DNA of 59,737 nt from Actinomycetes bacterium (GTDB lineage Bacteria; Actinomycetota; Actinomycetes; Actinomycetales; Dermatophilaceae). Made by a program: the position numbers and the translations under genes. This document shows, piece by piece, positions 10,057 through 18,980 of the stretch. The stretch covers positions 1 through 59,737 of the forward strand of contig JAKPEG010000051.1 of the NCBI GenBank assembly GCA_029552065.1. The letters are read 5' to 3'. The notes beneath the pieces were generated by a model that saw nothing but the letters and a program-made list of their open reading frames with translations, did no database searches and was not told where the DNA came from. Position 1 is the stretch's first letter, and each line of letters begins with the position of its first letter.

Positions 10057-11022
10057 GTGACCGCTGTCGATCCCCGGGCCGAGCTGGCGCGGACGCCGAC
10101 GGCACAGGGCACCGGGTGGCGCTTCCTCGTCGGCCAATACGTCGCCCTCACCAAGCCTCGGATCATCGAGTTGCTGCTCATCACGACGGTGCCGGTGATG
10201 ATCCTGGCCGCGCGCGGCATACCGTCGGGGTGGCTCGTCCTCGCGACGCTCGTCGGGGGGACGCTCTCGGCGGGCGCCGCCAACACCCTCAACTGCGTGA
10301 TCGACCGCGACATCGACGCGCTCATGAACCGCACGGCCAGTCGCCCGCTCGTCACCGGGACGATCTCGACCCGAGCGGCGGTGACCTTCGGCATCGTCCT
10401 GGCCGTCGTCGCCACCCTCGTGCTCGGGCTCGCGGTCAACTGGCTCTCGGCCTGGCTCGCGCTCGGGGCTTTCGCCTTCTACGTCGGCGTCTACTCGGTC
10501 GTGCTCAAGCGGCGCACGCCGCAGAACATCGTGTGGGGCGGGGCGGCCGGCTGTATGCCGGTGCTCATCGGCTGGTCCGCGGTCACCGACTCGGTCGGCT
10601 GGCCCGCGTGGATCCTCTTCCTCGTCATCTTCTTCTGGACGCCGCCGCACTACTGGCCGCTGTCGATGAAGTTCAAGGACGACTATGCGGCGGCCTCGGT
10701 GCCGATGCTGCCAGTGGTGGCCCGCTTCGTCGTCGTCTCCCGGCAGATCCTCGTCTACTCCTGGGCGATGGTCCTCGTCTCGCTCGCGCTCGTCCCGGTC
10801 GCGCCGATGGGCTGGGTCTATGCCGTCGGTGCCCTCGTGAGCGGCGGCTTCTTCCTCGCCGAGGCGCACCGGCTGCACCACCACGCGGTGCTCGGCTCGC
10901 CCCAGTCGGTGCTGCGCCCGATGCGGCTGTTCCACTATTCGATCACCTATCTCACGGTGCTCTTCGTCGCCGTCGCGGTCGACCCGCTGCTCTACCTGCC
11001 GATCCCCGGCCTGGCCCGTTGA
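10057..11022 (+). CDS. ctaB: Protoheme IX farnesyltransferase (heme O synthase)
   Basis: UbiA-family membrane prenyltransferase that farnesylates heme B to heme O for aa3-type oxidase. The 321-residue product has the NxxxDxxxD metal/prenyl-diphosphate motif at about residues 79-87 (NCVIDRDID), a second Asp-rich loop (KFKDDYAAA) and about nine hydrophobic segments. GTG 10057 is preferred over an in-frame start 39 bases upstream because TAGACT sits 8 nt before it, like other leaderless starts in this window. Works with ctaA (14947-15909, opposite strand). Confidence 0.93.
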   Translation: MTAVDPRAELARTPTAQGTGWRFLVGQYVALTKPRIIELLLITTVPVMILAARGIPSGWLVLATLVGGTLSAGAANTLNCVIDRDIDALMNRTASRPLVTGTISTRAAVTFGIVLAVVATLVLGLAVNWLSAWLALGAFAFYVGVYSVVLKRRTPQNIVWGGAAGCMPVLIGWSAVTDSVGWPAWILFLVIFFWTPPHYWPLSMKFKDDYAAASVPMLPVVARFVVVSRQILVYSWAMVLVSLALVPVAPMGWVYAVGALVSGGFFLAEAHRLHHHAVLGSPQSVLRPMRLFHYSITYLTVLFVAVAVDPLLYLPIPGLAR

Positions 11023-11104
11023 ACGGCATACCGCTGCCGTGCCGTCACCGGGCCGTAAGCTCCCCGCAATGGCTCTCGACCGGATATGCCGCAAGGCTGG
11101 AGTC

Positions 11105-11638
11105 ATGACCCGATCGACGATGTCCACCCGTCTGCCCGCCCGCCCCGCCATGCTCCTCACGGTCGCCGGCACGCTCGCCGCCGCCCTCGCCCTGTCCGGC
11201 TGCGGCTCCGCGACCTCCTCCACGTCCGCCGCCACGGCCGCAGTGCCGACAACCGCGATGCCCGACAAGAGCGCGATGCCCGACACAAGCGCGATGCCCG
11301 ACAAGAGCGCGATGCCCGACGCGATGGCCAAGGGCGCCTACGTGAGCTACGCGGACTACCAGGCGTCGATGGCGATGTATGCCGGCTCGAAGGTCGTCCT
11401 GTTCTTCCACGCCCCGTGGTGTCCAGACTGCCGGGCCACCGACACGGCCCTCACCGGCACGGGAGTGCCCGACGGGCTGGTCGTCGTCAAGGTCGACTAC
11501 GACACGTCGACCGAGCTCAAGCAACGCTTCGGGATCACCCAGCAGCACACCTTCGTCCAACTCGACAAGGCCGGCGCGGCTGCGAAGAAGTGGACCGGCA
11601 GCAAGGACGGCGCGGCGATCAAGGCGCAGACCGTCTGA
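11105..11638 (+). CDS. Thioredoxin-fold lipoprotein
   Basis: Predicted extracytoplasmic, membrane-anchored thiol-disulfide protein. From ATG 11105 the 177 residues begin with a signal peptide ending in lipobox LSGC, followed by a low-complexity linker with about four SAMPDK-like repeats, then a thioredoxin-like domain with the redox motif WCPDC in FFHAPWCPDCRATDT. The conserved cis-Pro position is not obvious (TQQHTFVQLD). Its stop overlaps the start of a CcdA-like gene by one base, which suggests CcdA supplies electrons to it. Candidate roles are cytochrome c or CuA maturation, in keeping with the nearby ctaA and ctaB. Confidence 0.85.
   Translation: MTRSTMSTRLPARPAMLLTVAGTLAAALALSGCGSATSSTSAATAAVPTTAMPDKSAMPDTSAMPDKSAMPDAMAKGAYVSYADYQASMAMYAGSKVVLFFHAPWCPDCRATDTALTGTGVPDGLVVVKVDYDTSTELKQRFGITQQHTFVQLDKAGAAAKKWTGSKDGAAIKAQTV
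11255..11320 (+). repeat. 18-bp tandem repeat encoding the lipoprotein linker
   Basis: Three units of GCGATGCCCGACAAGAGC (second unit with small changes) and a partial fourth run in tandem. They encode the repeated SAMPDK linker between the lipid anchor and the thioredoxin domain. Because the unit is a multiple of three, unit gain or loss would change linker length without a frameshift. Confidence 0.9.
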
Positions 11639-12426
11639 TGCTTGCCGTACTCGGGGCGCTGCTCGCCGGCGCTCTCACGACCCTGGCTCCCTGTGTGTTG
11701 CCGCTGCTGCCCGTCATCGTGGGCGGAGCGGCCGCCGCGGACGCGGGCGGGGAACCGTCCGTCGGAGGGGGCTCGACCGCGCTGCGGGTCCGCGCGCCGT
11801 GGTTCGTGCGGCACCGGCGGGCCCTGGTCATCACCGGCTCGCTCGGCCTCTCGATCACCGTGTTCACGCTCGTGCTCAAGGCGAGCACGGCGCTGCTGTC
11901 GATCGACCCGCGGGTCTGGTCGGTGCTGTCCGGCGGGATCCTCGTGCTGCTCGGCATCACCGGTGCCTTCCCGGACCTCTGGGAGCGCGCCGTGGCCGCG
12001 CTCGGCCTGCAGGGTCGCTCGGACGCCCGCCTTCGGGCCGCGATGGCGCGTGGGGGGCACACCGGCGACATCCTCACCGGTGCGGCGCTGGGCCCGGTCT
12101 TCTCCTCGTGCAGCCCGCTCTACGCCTACGTCGTCGTCACGGTCCTGCCCGCGCGGCTCGGCCACGGACTCGTGCTGCTCACGGCATACGTCCTCGGCCT
12201 GTGCGCGACTCTGCTGGCCGTCGCGGTGGCCGGTCGCCGCCTCGTCGCCCGGCTCGGCTGGGCGGTCGACTCGCACGGCCGGTTCCGGCGCATCCTCGGG
12301 GTCGTCTTCATCGTCGTGGGGGTGGCCGTCGCGTTGGGCTGGGACCGCGCCGCGCAGGCCTGGATCCTCGAGCACGCGCCGTTCGCGCCGTGGGAGCTGG
12401 ACTCGGGCTTCATTCCCGGGGAATGA
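11638..12426 (+). CDS. CcdA/DsbD-type thiol electron transporter
   Basis: Polytopic membrane protein of the cytochrome c biogenesis transmembrane family (PF02683 or relative), which carries electrons from cytoplasmic thioredoxin across the membrane. The 262 residues give about six hydrophobic segments and two membrane cysteine motifs, LAPCVLPLLP in the first segment and FSSCSPLYAY in the middle, the expected redox pair. ATG 11638 overlaps the stop of the thioredoxin-like lipoprotein (TGATG), so the two form a coupled pair. Its 3' end overlaps the convergent histidine kinase gene by 17 bp. Confidence 0.88.
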   Translation: MLAVLGALLAGALTTLAPCVLPLLPVIVGGAAAADAGGEPSVGGGSTALRVRAPWFVRHRRALVITGSLGLSITVFTLVLKASTALLSIDPRVWSVLSGGILVLLGITGAFPDLWERAVAALGLQGRSDARLRAAMARGGHTGDILTGAALGPVFSSCSPLYAYVVVTVLPARLGHGLVLLTAYVLGLCATLLAVAVAGRRLVARLGWAVDSHGRFRRILGVVFIVVGVAVALGWDRAAQAWILEHAPFAPWELDSGFIPGE

Positions 12427-13474
12427 GTACCTCGACCGCGCAACCGCCGGGGGCGTCGTCGACCGAGACGGTGCCGCCGTGGGCCGCGACGATGCCCGCG
12501 ACGACGGCGAGCCCGAGTCCAGCCCCTTCGCCCGCCCGCGGTGTGCGGGCATCGTCGCCGCGCCACCACGGCTCGAACATCCGCGCCCGGACCTCGGCCG
12601 GTATGCCGCCGCAGGTGTCACTCACGCGCAGGGTGACCGTGTCCGGGGCCGCGTGCACCGCGAGCCGCACGGCACCCCCAGCGGGCGTGGCCTGGATGGC
12701 GTTGGCGACGAGGTTGTCCAGGACCCGGCTCAACTCCCGCGCGTCCACCCGTGCGGCGGCGGGACCGTCAGCCCGCCCGTCGAGACTGACGCCGGCGCGC
12801 TCGGCGAGCGGCCGCGCGGCGGCGAGGGCATCGGAGGCGAGGTCGGCCACGTCGACCGGCTCCCGGCTCAGGGTGAGGGCACCGGAGTGGATCCGCGAAA
12901 GGGCCAGCAGGTCCTCCACCATCTCGCCGATCCGGTCGGCCTGCGCACGGATCCGGGCGGGATAGTCGTTCCCGGCCGGCGCGACCCCGTCCTCGATGGC
13001 CTCCGCCATCGCCCGGATGCCGGCCAGCGGGGTGCGCAGATCGTGCGAGGCCCAGGCGACGAGTTCCCGCCGCTGCGCCTCGACCTGCGCGTCCCGCTCC
13101 CGCGCCGCGGTCGCGGCGGCGACCTGCTCCGCCGTGCGGCGGTCCAGCCGGTGCACCCGATTGGCCAGGACCAGGCCGTAGAGGAGCGCGACCGGGGCCA
13201 CCGCGGCGACGACGAGGAGCACGAGCGAGGTGTCGTGGTCGCTGATGAACATCGCCCGGGAGGCGGTGACCACCCCCGCTGCCACCGACCCGACGACGAC
13301 GAGCGGCGCCGCGACGAGGGCCGAGCGGATGCTGCGACGGGCGAGAGCCCACACGCCCAGGGCACCGGCAGCCCCGACGGCGGCGGCCGTGCCCGCGGCG
13401 ATGAGGACCGTCTCGGTCTCCGGGGCCATCGCAGGTGCGAGGTAGGCGAGGGTGGCGAGGTGGGCGAGACTCAC
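12410..13474 (-). CDS. Membrane sensor histidine kinase
   Basis: Partner of the OmpR-type regulator encoded directly upstream. The 354-residue product has three N-terminal hydrophobic segments with little periplasmic sequence, a HisKA helix with phospho-acceptor His in ASHDLRTPLAGIRAM (around residue 150), and a HATPase domain with N-box NLVANAIQATP, DTCGGIP and GAGLGLAVV. GTG 13474 overlaps the regulator's stop by 4 bp. The lack of a large outer domain suggests an intramembrane or cytoplasmic stimulus, which is inference. The target genes cannot be told from sequence. Confidence 0.92.
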   Translation of the reverse strand: MSLAHLATLAYLAPAMAPETETVLIAAGTAAAVGAAGALGVWALARRSIRSALVAAPLVVVGSVAAGVVTASRAMFISDHDTSLVLLVVAAVAPVALLYGLVLANRVHRLDRRTAEQVAAATAARERDAQVEAQRRELVAWASHDLRTPLAGIRAMAEAIEDGVAPAGNDYPARIRAQADRIGEMVEDLLALSRIHSGALTLSREPVDVADLASDALAAARPLAERAGVSLDGRADGPAAARVDARELSRVLDNLVANAIQATPAGGAVRLAVHAAPDTVTLRVSDTCGGIPAEVRARMFEPWWRGDDARTPRAGEGAGLGLAVVAGIVAAHGGTVSVDDAPGGCAVEVLIPRE

Positions 13475-14181
13475 GGCATACCGTCGATCGCGGCGGCGGG
13501 GGTGGGGTCCCAGCGGTAGCCGACCCCCCACACGGTGGAGATCCGCCGAGGTGCGGCGGGGTCGTCCTCGACCTTCTCGCGCAGCCGGCGGACGTGCACG
13601 GTCACCGTCGACTCGTCACCGAACTCCCACCCCCAGACTTCGCGCAGCAGGTCGGTGCGGGTGAAGGCCCGCTCCGGATGCCCGAGGAGGTGGGCGAGCA
13701 GGTCGAACTCGCGCGCGGTGAGGGCCAGGGGTATGCCGCCCCGGCTCGCCGTGCGCGCCCGCGGGTCGACCCGCAGGTCCCCGTCGACGAGGGGCCGAGC
13801 CTCGGGAGCGATCGCGGTGCTCGTGCGGCGCAGGATCGACTGGACTCGCAGGACGAGTTCCCGGGCGGAGAAGGGCTTGGTGACGTAGTCGTCCGCCCCG
13901 ACCTGCAGGCCGAGAATCCGGTCGTCCTCCTCGCCCCGGGCGGTGAGCAGGACGACCGGCAGGTCACCGCGCCGGGCCCGTAGCCGACGCAGCACCTCGA
14001 GTCCCTCCAGGCCGGGGAGCATGAGGTCGAGCACGACGACGTCGGGAGGTTCTGCGGCCGCCTGGGCGAGCGCCGCGGGGCCGTCGTCGGCCTGGTCGAC
14101 GAGCAGTCCGGCCCGGATGAGATAGCCCGCGACCACTTCGCGCACGGTGGGGTCGTCGTCGACGACGAGGACGCGGGTCAT
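13471..14181 (-). CDS. OmpR/PhoB-family response regulator
   Basis: Receiver domain followed by winged-helix DNA-binding domain, 236 residues. Acidic cluster VVDDDP, phospho-acceptor Asp in VVVLDLMLPG (about residue 52), Thr in VLLTARG and Lys in YVTKPFSARELVLRV are all present; the C-terminal domain shows LTAREFDLLAHLL and TVHVRRLREKVEDDP with GVGYRW. ATG 14181 is chosen over an in-frame TTG nine bases upstream. It is translationally coupled to the kinase that follows. Confidence 0.94.
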   Translation of the reverse strand: MTRVLVVDDDPTVREVVAGYLIRAGLLVDQADDGPAALAQAAAEPPDVVVLDLMLPGLEGLEVLRRLRARRGDLPVVLLTARGEEDDRILGLQVGADDYVTKPFSARELVLRVQSILRRTSTAIAPEARPLVDGDLRVDPRARTASRGGIPLALTAREFDLLAHLLGHPERAFTRTDLLREVWGWEFGDESTVTVHVRRLREKVEDDPAAPRRISTVWGVGYRWDPTPAAAIDGMP

Positions 14182-14229
14182 GACCGTCAACCCTAGGCGT
14201 ACGGTCCGCTCGCCGAGGGAGGGCGAACC

Positions 14230-14469
14230 TTAGGGTTCGGTGACGATCGCCGGGCGGCGGGCGGCGTCGTCGGGTGGGCCGTCGAGCCGGAAGAGATCCT
14301 CGACCGAGCAGCCGAAGAGCCGGGCCATCCGGATGGCGAGGGGGAGTGAGGGGTCGTACTTGCCGGTCTCGATCGCGTTGACGGTCTGCCGGGAGACCCC
14401 GAGCAACTCGCCGAGCGCGCCCTGGCTGAGTGCGCGCTCGCTGCGCAGCTCACGGACGAGGTTATCCAC
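14230..14469 (-). CDS. Small XRE-family transcriptional regulator
   Basis: A 79-residue Cro/CI-type helix-turn-helix protein. The HTH is readable as LSQGALGELLGVSRQ with recognition helix TVNAIETGKYDPSLPLA. The start is GTG 14469, which lies 8 bp inside the end of the upstream membrane-protein gene, so the two are coupled. Small XRE regulators paired with a short multi-spanning membrane protein are common. The palindromes in the operon promoter (14884-14917) are the likely binding sites, giving autoregulation; this is inference. Confidence 0.88.
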   Translation of the reverse strand: MDNLVRELRSERALSQGALGELLGVSRQTVNAIETGKYDPSLPLAIRMARLFGCSVEDLFRLDGPPDDAARRPAIVTEP

Positions 14470-14869
14470 GATCCGCGCCTTGACGCAGCACGACGCGGTT
14501 GGCGACGAGCCAGACGAGTGAGAGGAACGCCAGCCTGAAGGCGGCCTCACCCATGTTCCGGCCGGCCTCGGGGCCGCCGATCCGATAGAAGAACTCGGCG
14601 GCCGCCATGGCGATGGCGAAGACTCCGACGATGGACAGCGCTCGGTCCTGCAGGAGGCGGTCGCGTTCGTCGACGGGTTGACCGGCGTCGAGCCTGGTGA
14701 GTTCGCCCACGGTGCCTCGGGCCGCACCCCGGATTGCCCATGCGGTGTATCCGAGTCCGCACAGCAGAGCTGCGGCGACCGCCCACTGGTGATTCCACGC
14801 CGACCAGGCGGTGCCGGCGAGAAATACCGGGAAGAACACGCGGTTTGCCAGAGAGAGTTTCGTCTTCAT
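14462..14869 (-). CDS. Four-helix membrane protein paired with the XRE regulator
   Basis: Predicted 135-residue integral membrane protein with about four hydrophobic segments (residues roughly 8-22, 28-45, 75-95 and 107-125). It begins MKTKLSLANRVFFP. ATG 14869 is preferred over GTG 14875 because it sits 7 nt after a TAGGGT -10 box and would be a leaderless start. I do not recognise the family with certainty; it may belong to the DUF2178 or DUF2975-like proteins that accompany XRE regulators. Function unknown. Confidence 0.78.
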   Translation of the reverse strand: MKTKLSLANRVFFPVFLAGTAWSAWNHQWAVAAALLCGLGYTAWAIRGAARGTVGELTRLDAGQPVDERDRLLQDRALSIVGVFAIAMAAAEFFYRIGGPEAGRNMGEAAFRLAFLSLVWLVANRVVLRQGADRG

Positions 14870-14876
14870 GTCCACG

Positions 14877-14917
14877 ACCCTATGTCAAGGATCCTTGACT
14901 GTCAAGTCACCTTGACA
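14877..14917 (-). promoter_or_regulatory. Promoter with two palindromic operators for the XRE/membrane-protein operon
   Basis: On the minus strand TTGACA and TAGGGT (14882-14877) are separated by exactly 17 bp, a canonical sigma70-type spacing. The spacer contains the perfect 16-bp palindrome GTCAAGGATCCTTGAC (14884-14899). A second palindrome with half-sites TGTCAAG and CTTGACA around four bases lies at 14900-14917 and includes the -35 box. A regulator dimer on either site would block polymerase. The XRE protein of this operon is the obvious candidate. Confidence 0.82.
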
Positions 14918-14946
14918 CGGGTTGACCGGTCGCGCGGGTGCCGGGC

Positions 14947-15909
14947 TCAGACCGGGTTCCGGTAGAGGTTGAGCGTCCCGAGCGTGAGCGCGACCGCGAG
15001 CAGTGCGGCGAAGAGCATGTGGGTGAGGACGAGCAGGATCGGGACCCCGGTGAAGTACTGGACGTAGCCCAGCACCCCCTGGAGCAGGCTCAGATGCAAC
15101 ACCGAGGTCCACGACCGGCCCAGCCGGGCGAGCTCGCCGGGGGTAGCGCGGTGTGCAGGGGCAGTGCCCCCGCCGGCCCGATCGTCCTCGACCCGCCCGG
15201 ACAGCCGGACGGCCACGAGGACCGCGACGAGCAGCCCGAGGAAGAGCATGACGAGGTCCGCGTGCAGCCAGGAGACGGTGCGTGGGTCGAAGCCGGTGCG
15301 GGCCGGGGCGTTGGCGTCGCCCGAATGCGGGCCCGAGCCGGTGACGACGGTGCCGAGGACGAGCACGAGGCCGCCCACGGCATACGTGATCCAGGCGAGG
15401 CGCGCGGTGACCGGGGGGACGAGCCGGGTGCGCGGCCGCTCCAGATCGTCGCCGTCCTCGGCCCCGCGCAGCATCGCCGTCGCGACGGCGACGAGGACGA
15501 CGGTGGCCATGAAGTGGAAGGCGACGATGAACGGGTTGAGCCCCGTCCACACGGTGATCCCACCGACGACGGCCTCCAGGAGGATGCCGGCGATCATCGC
15601 CCAGCCCAGCAGGTGGAGCCGGCGACGATGGGGGAGGTGGGTCTTCACCGCCCAGAGCGCGAGCACCGCGACGACGATGAGGACACCGGTGAGGGTCCGG
15701 TTGCCGAACTCCACGAACTTGTGAAAGCCCTCGTTCTGGGTCGACACCGGGGTGAGTGAGCCCTGCGCGCAGGTCGGCCAGTCCGGGCAACCGAGCCCGC
15801 TGCCGGTGAGTCGGACGACCCCTCCCGTGACGATGATGAGGATCTCGGCGACGACGTTGGCGAGCAGGATGGGCCGCACCCACGCGGGGCGGCAGACGGG
15901 AAGAGCCAC
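14947..15909 (-). CDS. ctaA: Heme A synthase (COX15/CtaA family)
   Basis: Converts heme O to heme A in the membrane. The 320-residue product has about eight hydrophobic segments and the conserved N-terminal loop GGVVRLTGSGLGCPDWPTC, with histidines in helices at NEGFHKFVEFGNR, FIVAFHFMA, WLHADLVML and LTHMLFAA as heme ligands. GTG 15909 is the start with a suitable N-terminus. Present in the same window as ctaB and SURF1, so assembly of an aa3-type oxidase is well represented. One GTATGCCG copy lies just upstream near 15920. Confidence 0.94.
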   Translation of the reverse strand: MALPVCRPAWVRPILLANVVAEILIIVTGGVVRLTGSGLGCPDWPTCAQGSLTPVSTQNEGFHKFVEFGNRTLTGVLIVVAVLALWAVKTHLPHRRRLHLLGWAMIAGILLEAVVGGITVWTGLNPFIVAFHFMATVVLVAVATAMLRGAEDGDDLERPRTRLVPPVTARLAWITYAVGGLVLVLGTVVTGSGPHSGDANAPARTGFDPRTVSWLHADLVMLFLGLLVAVLVAVRLSGRVEDDRAGGGTAPAHRATPGELARLGRSWTSVLHLSLLQGVLGYVQYFTGVPILLVLTHMLFAALLAVALTLGTLNLYRNPV

Positions 15910-16060
15910 GAGCCCCAGGGTATGCCGCCCCGGATCACCCGCCGTCCGCGGGGGACCCTGCGGGGGTGCGTGGATCGGGTGAGCTGGTGCAGGTCCCCAT
16001 CCAGGCCAGGTCACACGATGTGGCCGGACACACCGGGGGGCGGCCAGCCGTCCGACCGGC

Positions 16061-16803
16061 TCAGTCAGACCAGCGGAAGGTGCGGGCCGCGAGCAGGGTC
16101 GCGAACGCACCCCAACCGAGGAGGACGAGCAGTGCGCCGACGGAGAACGACCCGTCGACGAATGCGGCCCGGAGCCCGTCGCCGAGCGCCGCCGACGGCA
16201 GGATGCCGGCCGCACCCGAGACCGCCTCGGGGAGCTGGGTGCGGGGGACCAGCACCCCGCCGAGGACGAGGAAGAGCACCCACAGGAGGTTCGCGACGGC
16301 GAGGACGCCTTCGGCACGCAGCGTCCCCGCGAGCAACAGCGCGAGAGCGACGAACGCCCAGGTGCCCGCGAGAAGCATGAGCACGGCATAGAGCCAGCCA
16401 ACCCCGATCGGATGCCAGCCGAGCAGCAGCCCGACCCCGCCGACGACCGCCCACTGGACGAGCTCGACGCCGAGGGTCGCGATCGCCTTGGCCCAGAGCA
16501 GTCCGTCGCGCCCGAGCGGGGTCGTGCCGAGCAGCCGCAACACGGCATACCGTCGGTCGAAGCCGGTGGCGATCGCCTGGGCCGTGAACGCCGCGGAGAT
16601 CACGCAGAGCGCGAGGACACCCGGCACGGCCAGGTCGATCCTGCGCCCCTCGCCGAGGGAGGGGACAGTGGCCAGAGCCAGCCCGACCAGCGCTCCGAGG
16701 GGCAACACGAGGGATACGAGCAACTGCTCGCCGTTGGCCAGCAGGGTCGCGAGTTCGAACCGGGCCTGCGTGGCGATCCGGGTGGTCGCCGGGGCGGGGG
16801 CGC

Positions 16804-16807
<4 letters not shown>
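16061..16807 (-). CDS. ABC-2 type transporter permease
   Basis: Membrane subunit of an exporter-type ABC system. The 248 residues contain six hydrophobic segments (the first at about residues 28-48, the last near the C-terminus). Its ATG overlaps the ATPase stop by 4 bp, so it is coupled to its ATPase. The substrate is unknown. In other actinobacteria an ABC-2 pair is found at this place between ctaA and the suf operon, so it is probably part of the conserved block. Confidence 0.88.
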
Positions 16808-17514
<707 letters not shown>

Positions 17515-17576
17515 GTTCGTGAGTGTAGGCCGCACGTGGCCGCGACCCGGGACGGGGTCGCGGGCGACCTATCGGC

Positions 17577-17615
17577 AGCTCGACGACGGAGCTCGACAAC
17601 GGAGCTCGACAACTG
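17577..17615. repeat. Three 13-bp direct repeats upstream of the ABC pair
   Basis: Units AGCTCGACGACGG, AGCTCGACAACGG and AGCTCGACAACTG are head-to-tail, and the GAGCTC palindromes at the junctions are 13 bp apart. They lie about 60-100 bp upstream of the leaderless start of the ABC ATPase. They could be an operator array or replication slippage; no regulator is identified. Confidence 0.6.
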
Positions 17616-17670
17616 CCGGATCTCAGGTGTGCGCAGATCGGGTTGCTGCCGCGGGCCTGACCCGCCGGAC

Positions 17671-17714
17671 GCACCCCACCGCCCGCCGGCGCGGGCCGGC
17701 GGGCGGTGGGGTGC
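17671..17714. terminator. 20-bp perfect GC-rich hairpin
   Basis: Arms 17671-17690 and 17695-17714 are perfectly complementary around a 4-nt loop. The hairpin starts 13 bp beyond the stop of the minus-strand secreted-protein gene and is most likely its terminator; no T-run follows on either strand. Confidence 0.8.
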
Positions 17715-17727
17715 GGTGCTGGCCGGG

Positions 17728-18204
17728 TCACTTGGAGAACTGCTGGACCGGCGAGAGCTCCCAGGCCGTCCAGGGTGAGGTGACCCCGTTGCTCGACACT
17801 CGGAAACTCACCTGCTGGTACATCTCCTCGTCGCCGATCTCGGTGTCGGGCAGGCTCACCTCGGCCCACATCGTCACGGTGTCGGTGCTCGCGAAGTAGC
17901 GGTTGTGCGTCGTGGTGGAGATGTGGTCGTCGTTGTTGAGGCCACCGTCCTCCTCGTGGACGTGCCGGTCGAGCTCGATCGAGCGGCCGGCGTCGCAGGT
18001 GACGGTGACGTTGTAGCGGATGACCTTGACGCCAGCCGCGTTGTGGTGGTCGTAGACCGGTCGCAACGGCGAGACGGTGCATCCGCTCGAGGTGGTCGTC
18101 GCCGACGCGCTCGCGGCGACCGTGAGCGGCAGCGCCGCGGCCGCGAGGGCGATTCCGACGGCGCGCAGGCCGCGGGTGCGGGTGCGGGTGAGACGGAGAG
18201 CCAT
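17728..18204 (-). CDS. Secreted protein of unknown function
   Basis: The 158-residue product begins with an Arg-rich n-region, a hydrophobic stretch (AVGIALAAAALPLTVAASA) and a likely signal peptidase site near ASASA-TTT. The mature part (about 120 residues) is polar, rich in Thr, Asp and His, with two cysteines (SSGCTVSP and TVTCDAGR) about 28 residues apart, likely a disulfide. No known domain is recognised. GAAAGG lies 7 nt upstream of ATG 18204. It is followed by a strong terminator and appears monocistronic. Confidence 0.8.
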   Translation of the reverse strand: MALRLTRTRTRGLRAVGIALAAAALPLTVAASASATTTSSGCTVSPLRPVYDHHNAAGVKVIRYNVTVTCDAGRSIELDRHVHEEDGGLNNDDHISTTTHNRYFASTDTVTMWAEVSLPDTEIGDEEMYQQVSFRVSSNGVTSPWTAWELSPVQQFSK

Positions 18205-18216
18205 GATCGTGCCTTT

Positions 18217-18255
18217 CGTTGAGTGTCGGCGGCCTGTCCGCCGGCTCCCTCAACG
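18217..18255. promoter_or_regulatory. Interrupted inverted repeat in the leader of the secreted-protein gene
   Basis: Outer arms CGTTGAG (18217-18223) and CTCAACG (18249-18255) flank inner arms CGGCGG (18227-18232) and CCGCCG (18238-18243). It lies 13-51 bp upstream of the secreted-protein start and overlaps its ribosome-binding region. It may be an RNA leader structure or a protein-binding site; the sequence does not decide. Confidence 0.45.
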
Positions 18256-18300
18256 GTCCCCGTCCGGCGCGCCGCGCGCGTCTGCCCTGGGTCGCATCCC

Positions 18301-18326
18301 TGAGGTATGCCGCGCGGCATACCTCA
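18301..18326. terminator. 26-bp perfect palindrome built from two GTATGCCG motif copies
   Basis: The half-site TGAGGTATGCCGC is followed immediately by its exact reverse complement. The stop codon of the minus-strand response regulator (18324-18326) is the last triplet of the palindrome. As RNA it would fold into a hairpin right at the gene end, and it contains the octamer in both orientations, as at 1622-1660. Confidence 0.75.
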
Positions 18327-18980
18327 GCCGCCGGCGACCATTCCGCAGGCATAGGCGAGGGCGACCACCTGGGCGCGGTCCCGGCAGGCGGTCTTGTGCA
18401 GGATGCGCGAGACGTGGGTCTTCACCGTGCCGTGCCCGAGCCAGAGCCGGGCGGCGATCTCGGCGTTGTCCAGACCCTGGGAGAGCAGGACGAGCACCTC
18501 GCGCTCACGTCCGGTGAGGCCGGCCAGGCGTTCGGGGGCTGCGCCGGTCGGCTCGGGCACCCGGCGGACGGTCGCGAGCAGGCCAGGGACGACGGCCGGG
18601 TCGATCCAACCCCGGCCGGCCGCGACCGACCGGATCGCCTCCGCGAGGAACCTGGGGGCGTCCTGCTTGAGCAGGTAGCCCGCGGCCCCGGCACGGAGTG
18701 CGGCGTGGACCTGCGGGTCGTCGGCGAAGCCGGTGAGCACGAGGACCGGCGGCGGGTCGGCATCGCCCTGCAGGAGCCGGGTGAGCTCGATTCCGTCCAC
18801 CTCGGGCATCCGCAGGTCGGTGAGCACGACGTGCGGGGCCAGTGCGCGGACGTGCTCGGCCACCGCGCGCCCGTCGCCGGCCTGGCCGACGACGCGGATG
18901 TCGGGCGCGGCCGCGAGCACGGCGAGGATGCCCGAGCGCACGAGCGGCTCGTCCTCGGCGACGACGACGGTGATGGTCAT
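18324..18980 (-). CDS. NarL/FixJ-family response regulator
   Basis: 218 residues: receiver domain (EDEP acidic pocket, phospho-acceptor Asp in VVLTDLRMPEVDG, Thr in VLTGFADD, Lys in YLLKQDAP) and C-terminal LuxR-type HTH (LTGREREVLVLLSQGLDN, AARLWLGHGTVKTHVSRILHK). ATG 18980 overlaps the kinase stop by 4 bp. It is the third gene in a unit of orphan protein, kinase and regulator; kinases of this class often serve membrane or antibiotic stress, but the target is unknown. Confidence 0.94.
   Translation of the reverse strand: MTITVVVAEDEPLVRSGILAVLAAAPDIRVVGQAGDGRAVAEHVRALAPHVVLTDLRMPEVDGIELTRLLQGDADPPPVLVLTGFADDPQVHAALRAGAAGYLLKQDAPRFLAEAIRSVAAGRGWIDPAVVPGLLATVRRVPEPTGAAPERLAGLTGREREVLVLLSQGLDNAEIAARLWLGHGTVKTHVSRILHKTACRDRAQVVALAYACGMVAGG

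Noticed and set aside
6650-10105. Apparent fusion of transaldolase with upstream sequence (over 1100 codons)
   Set aside because: Only the tal part is real; the rest is out-of-frame tkt.
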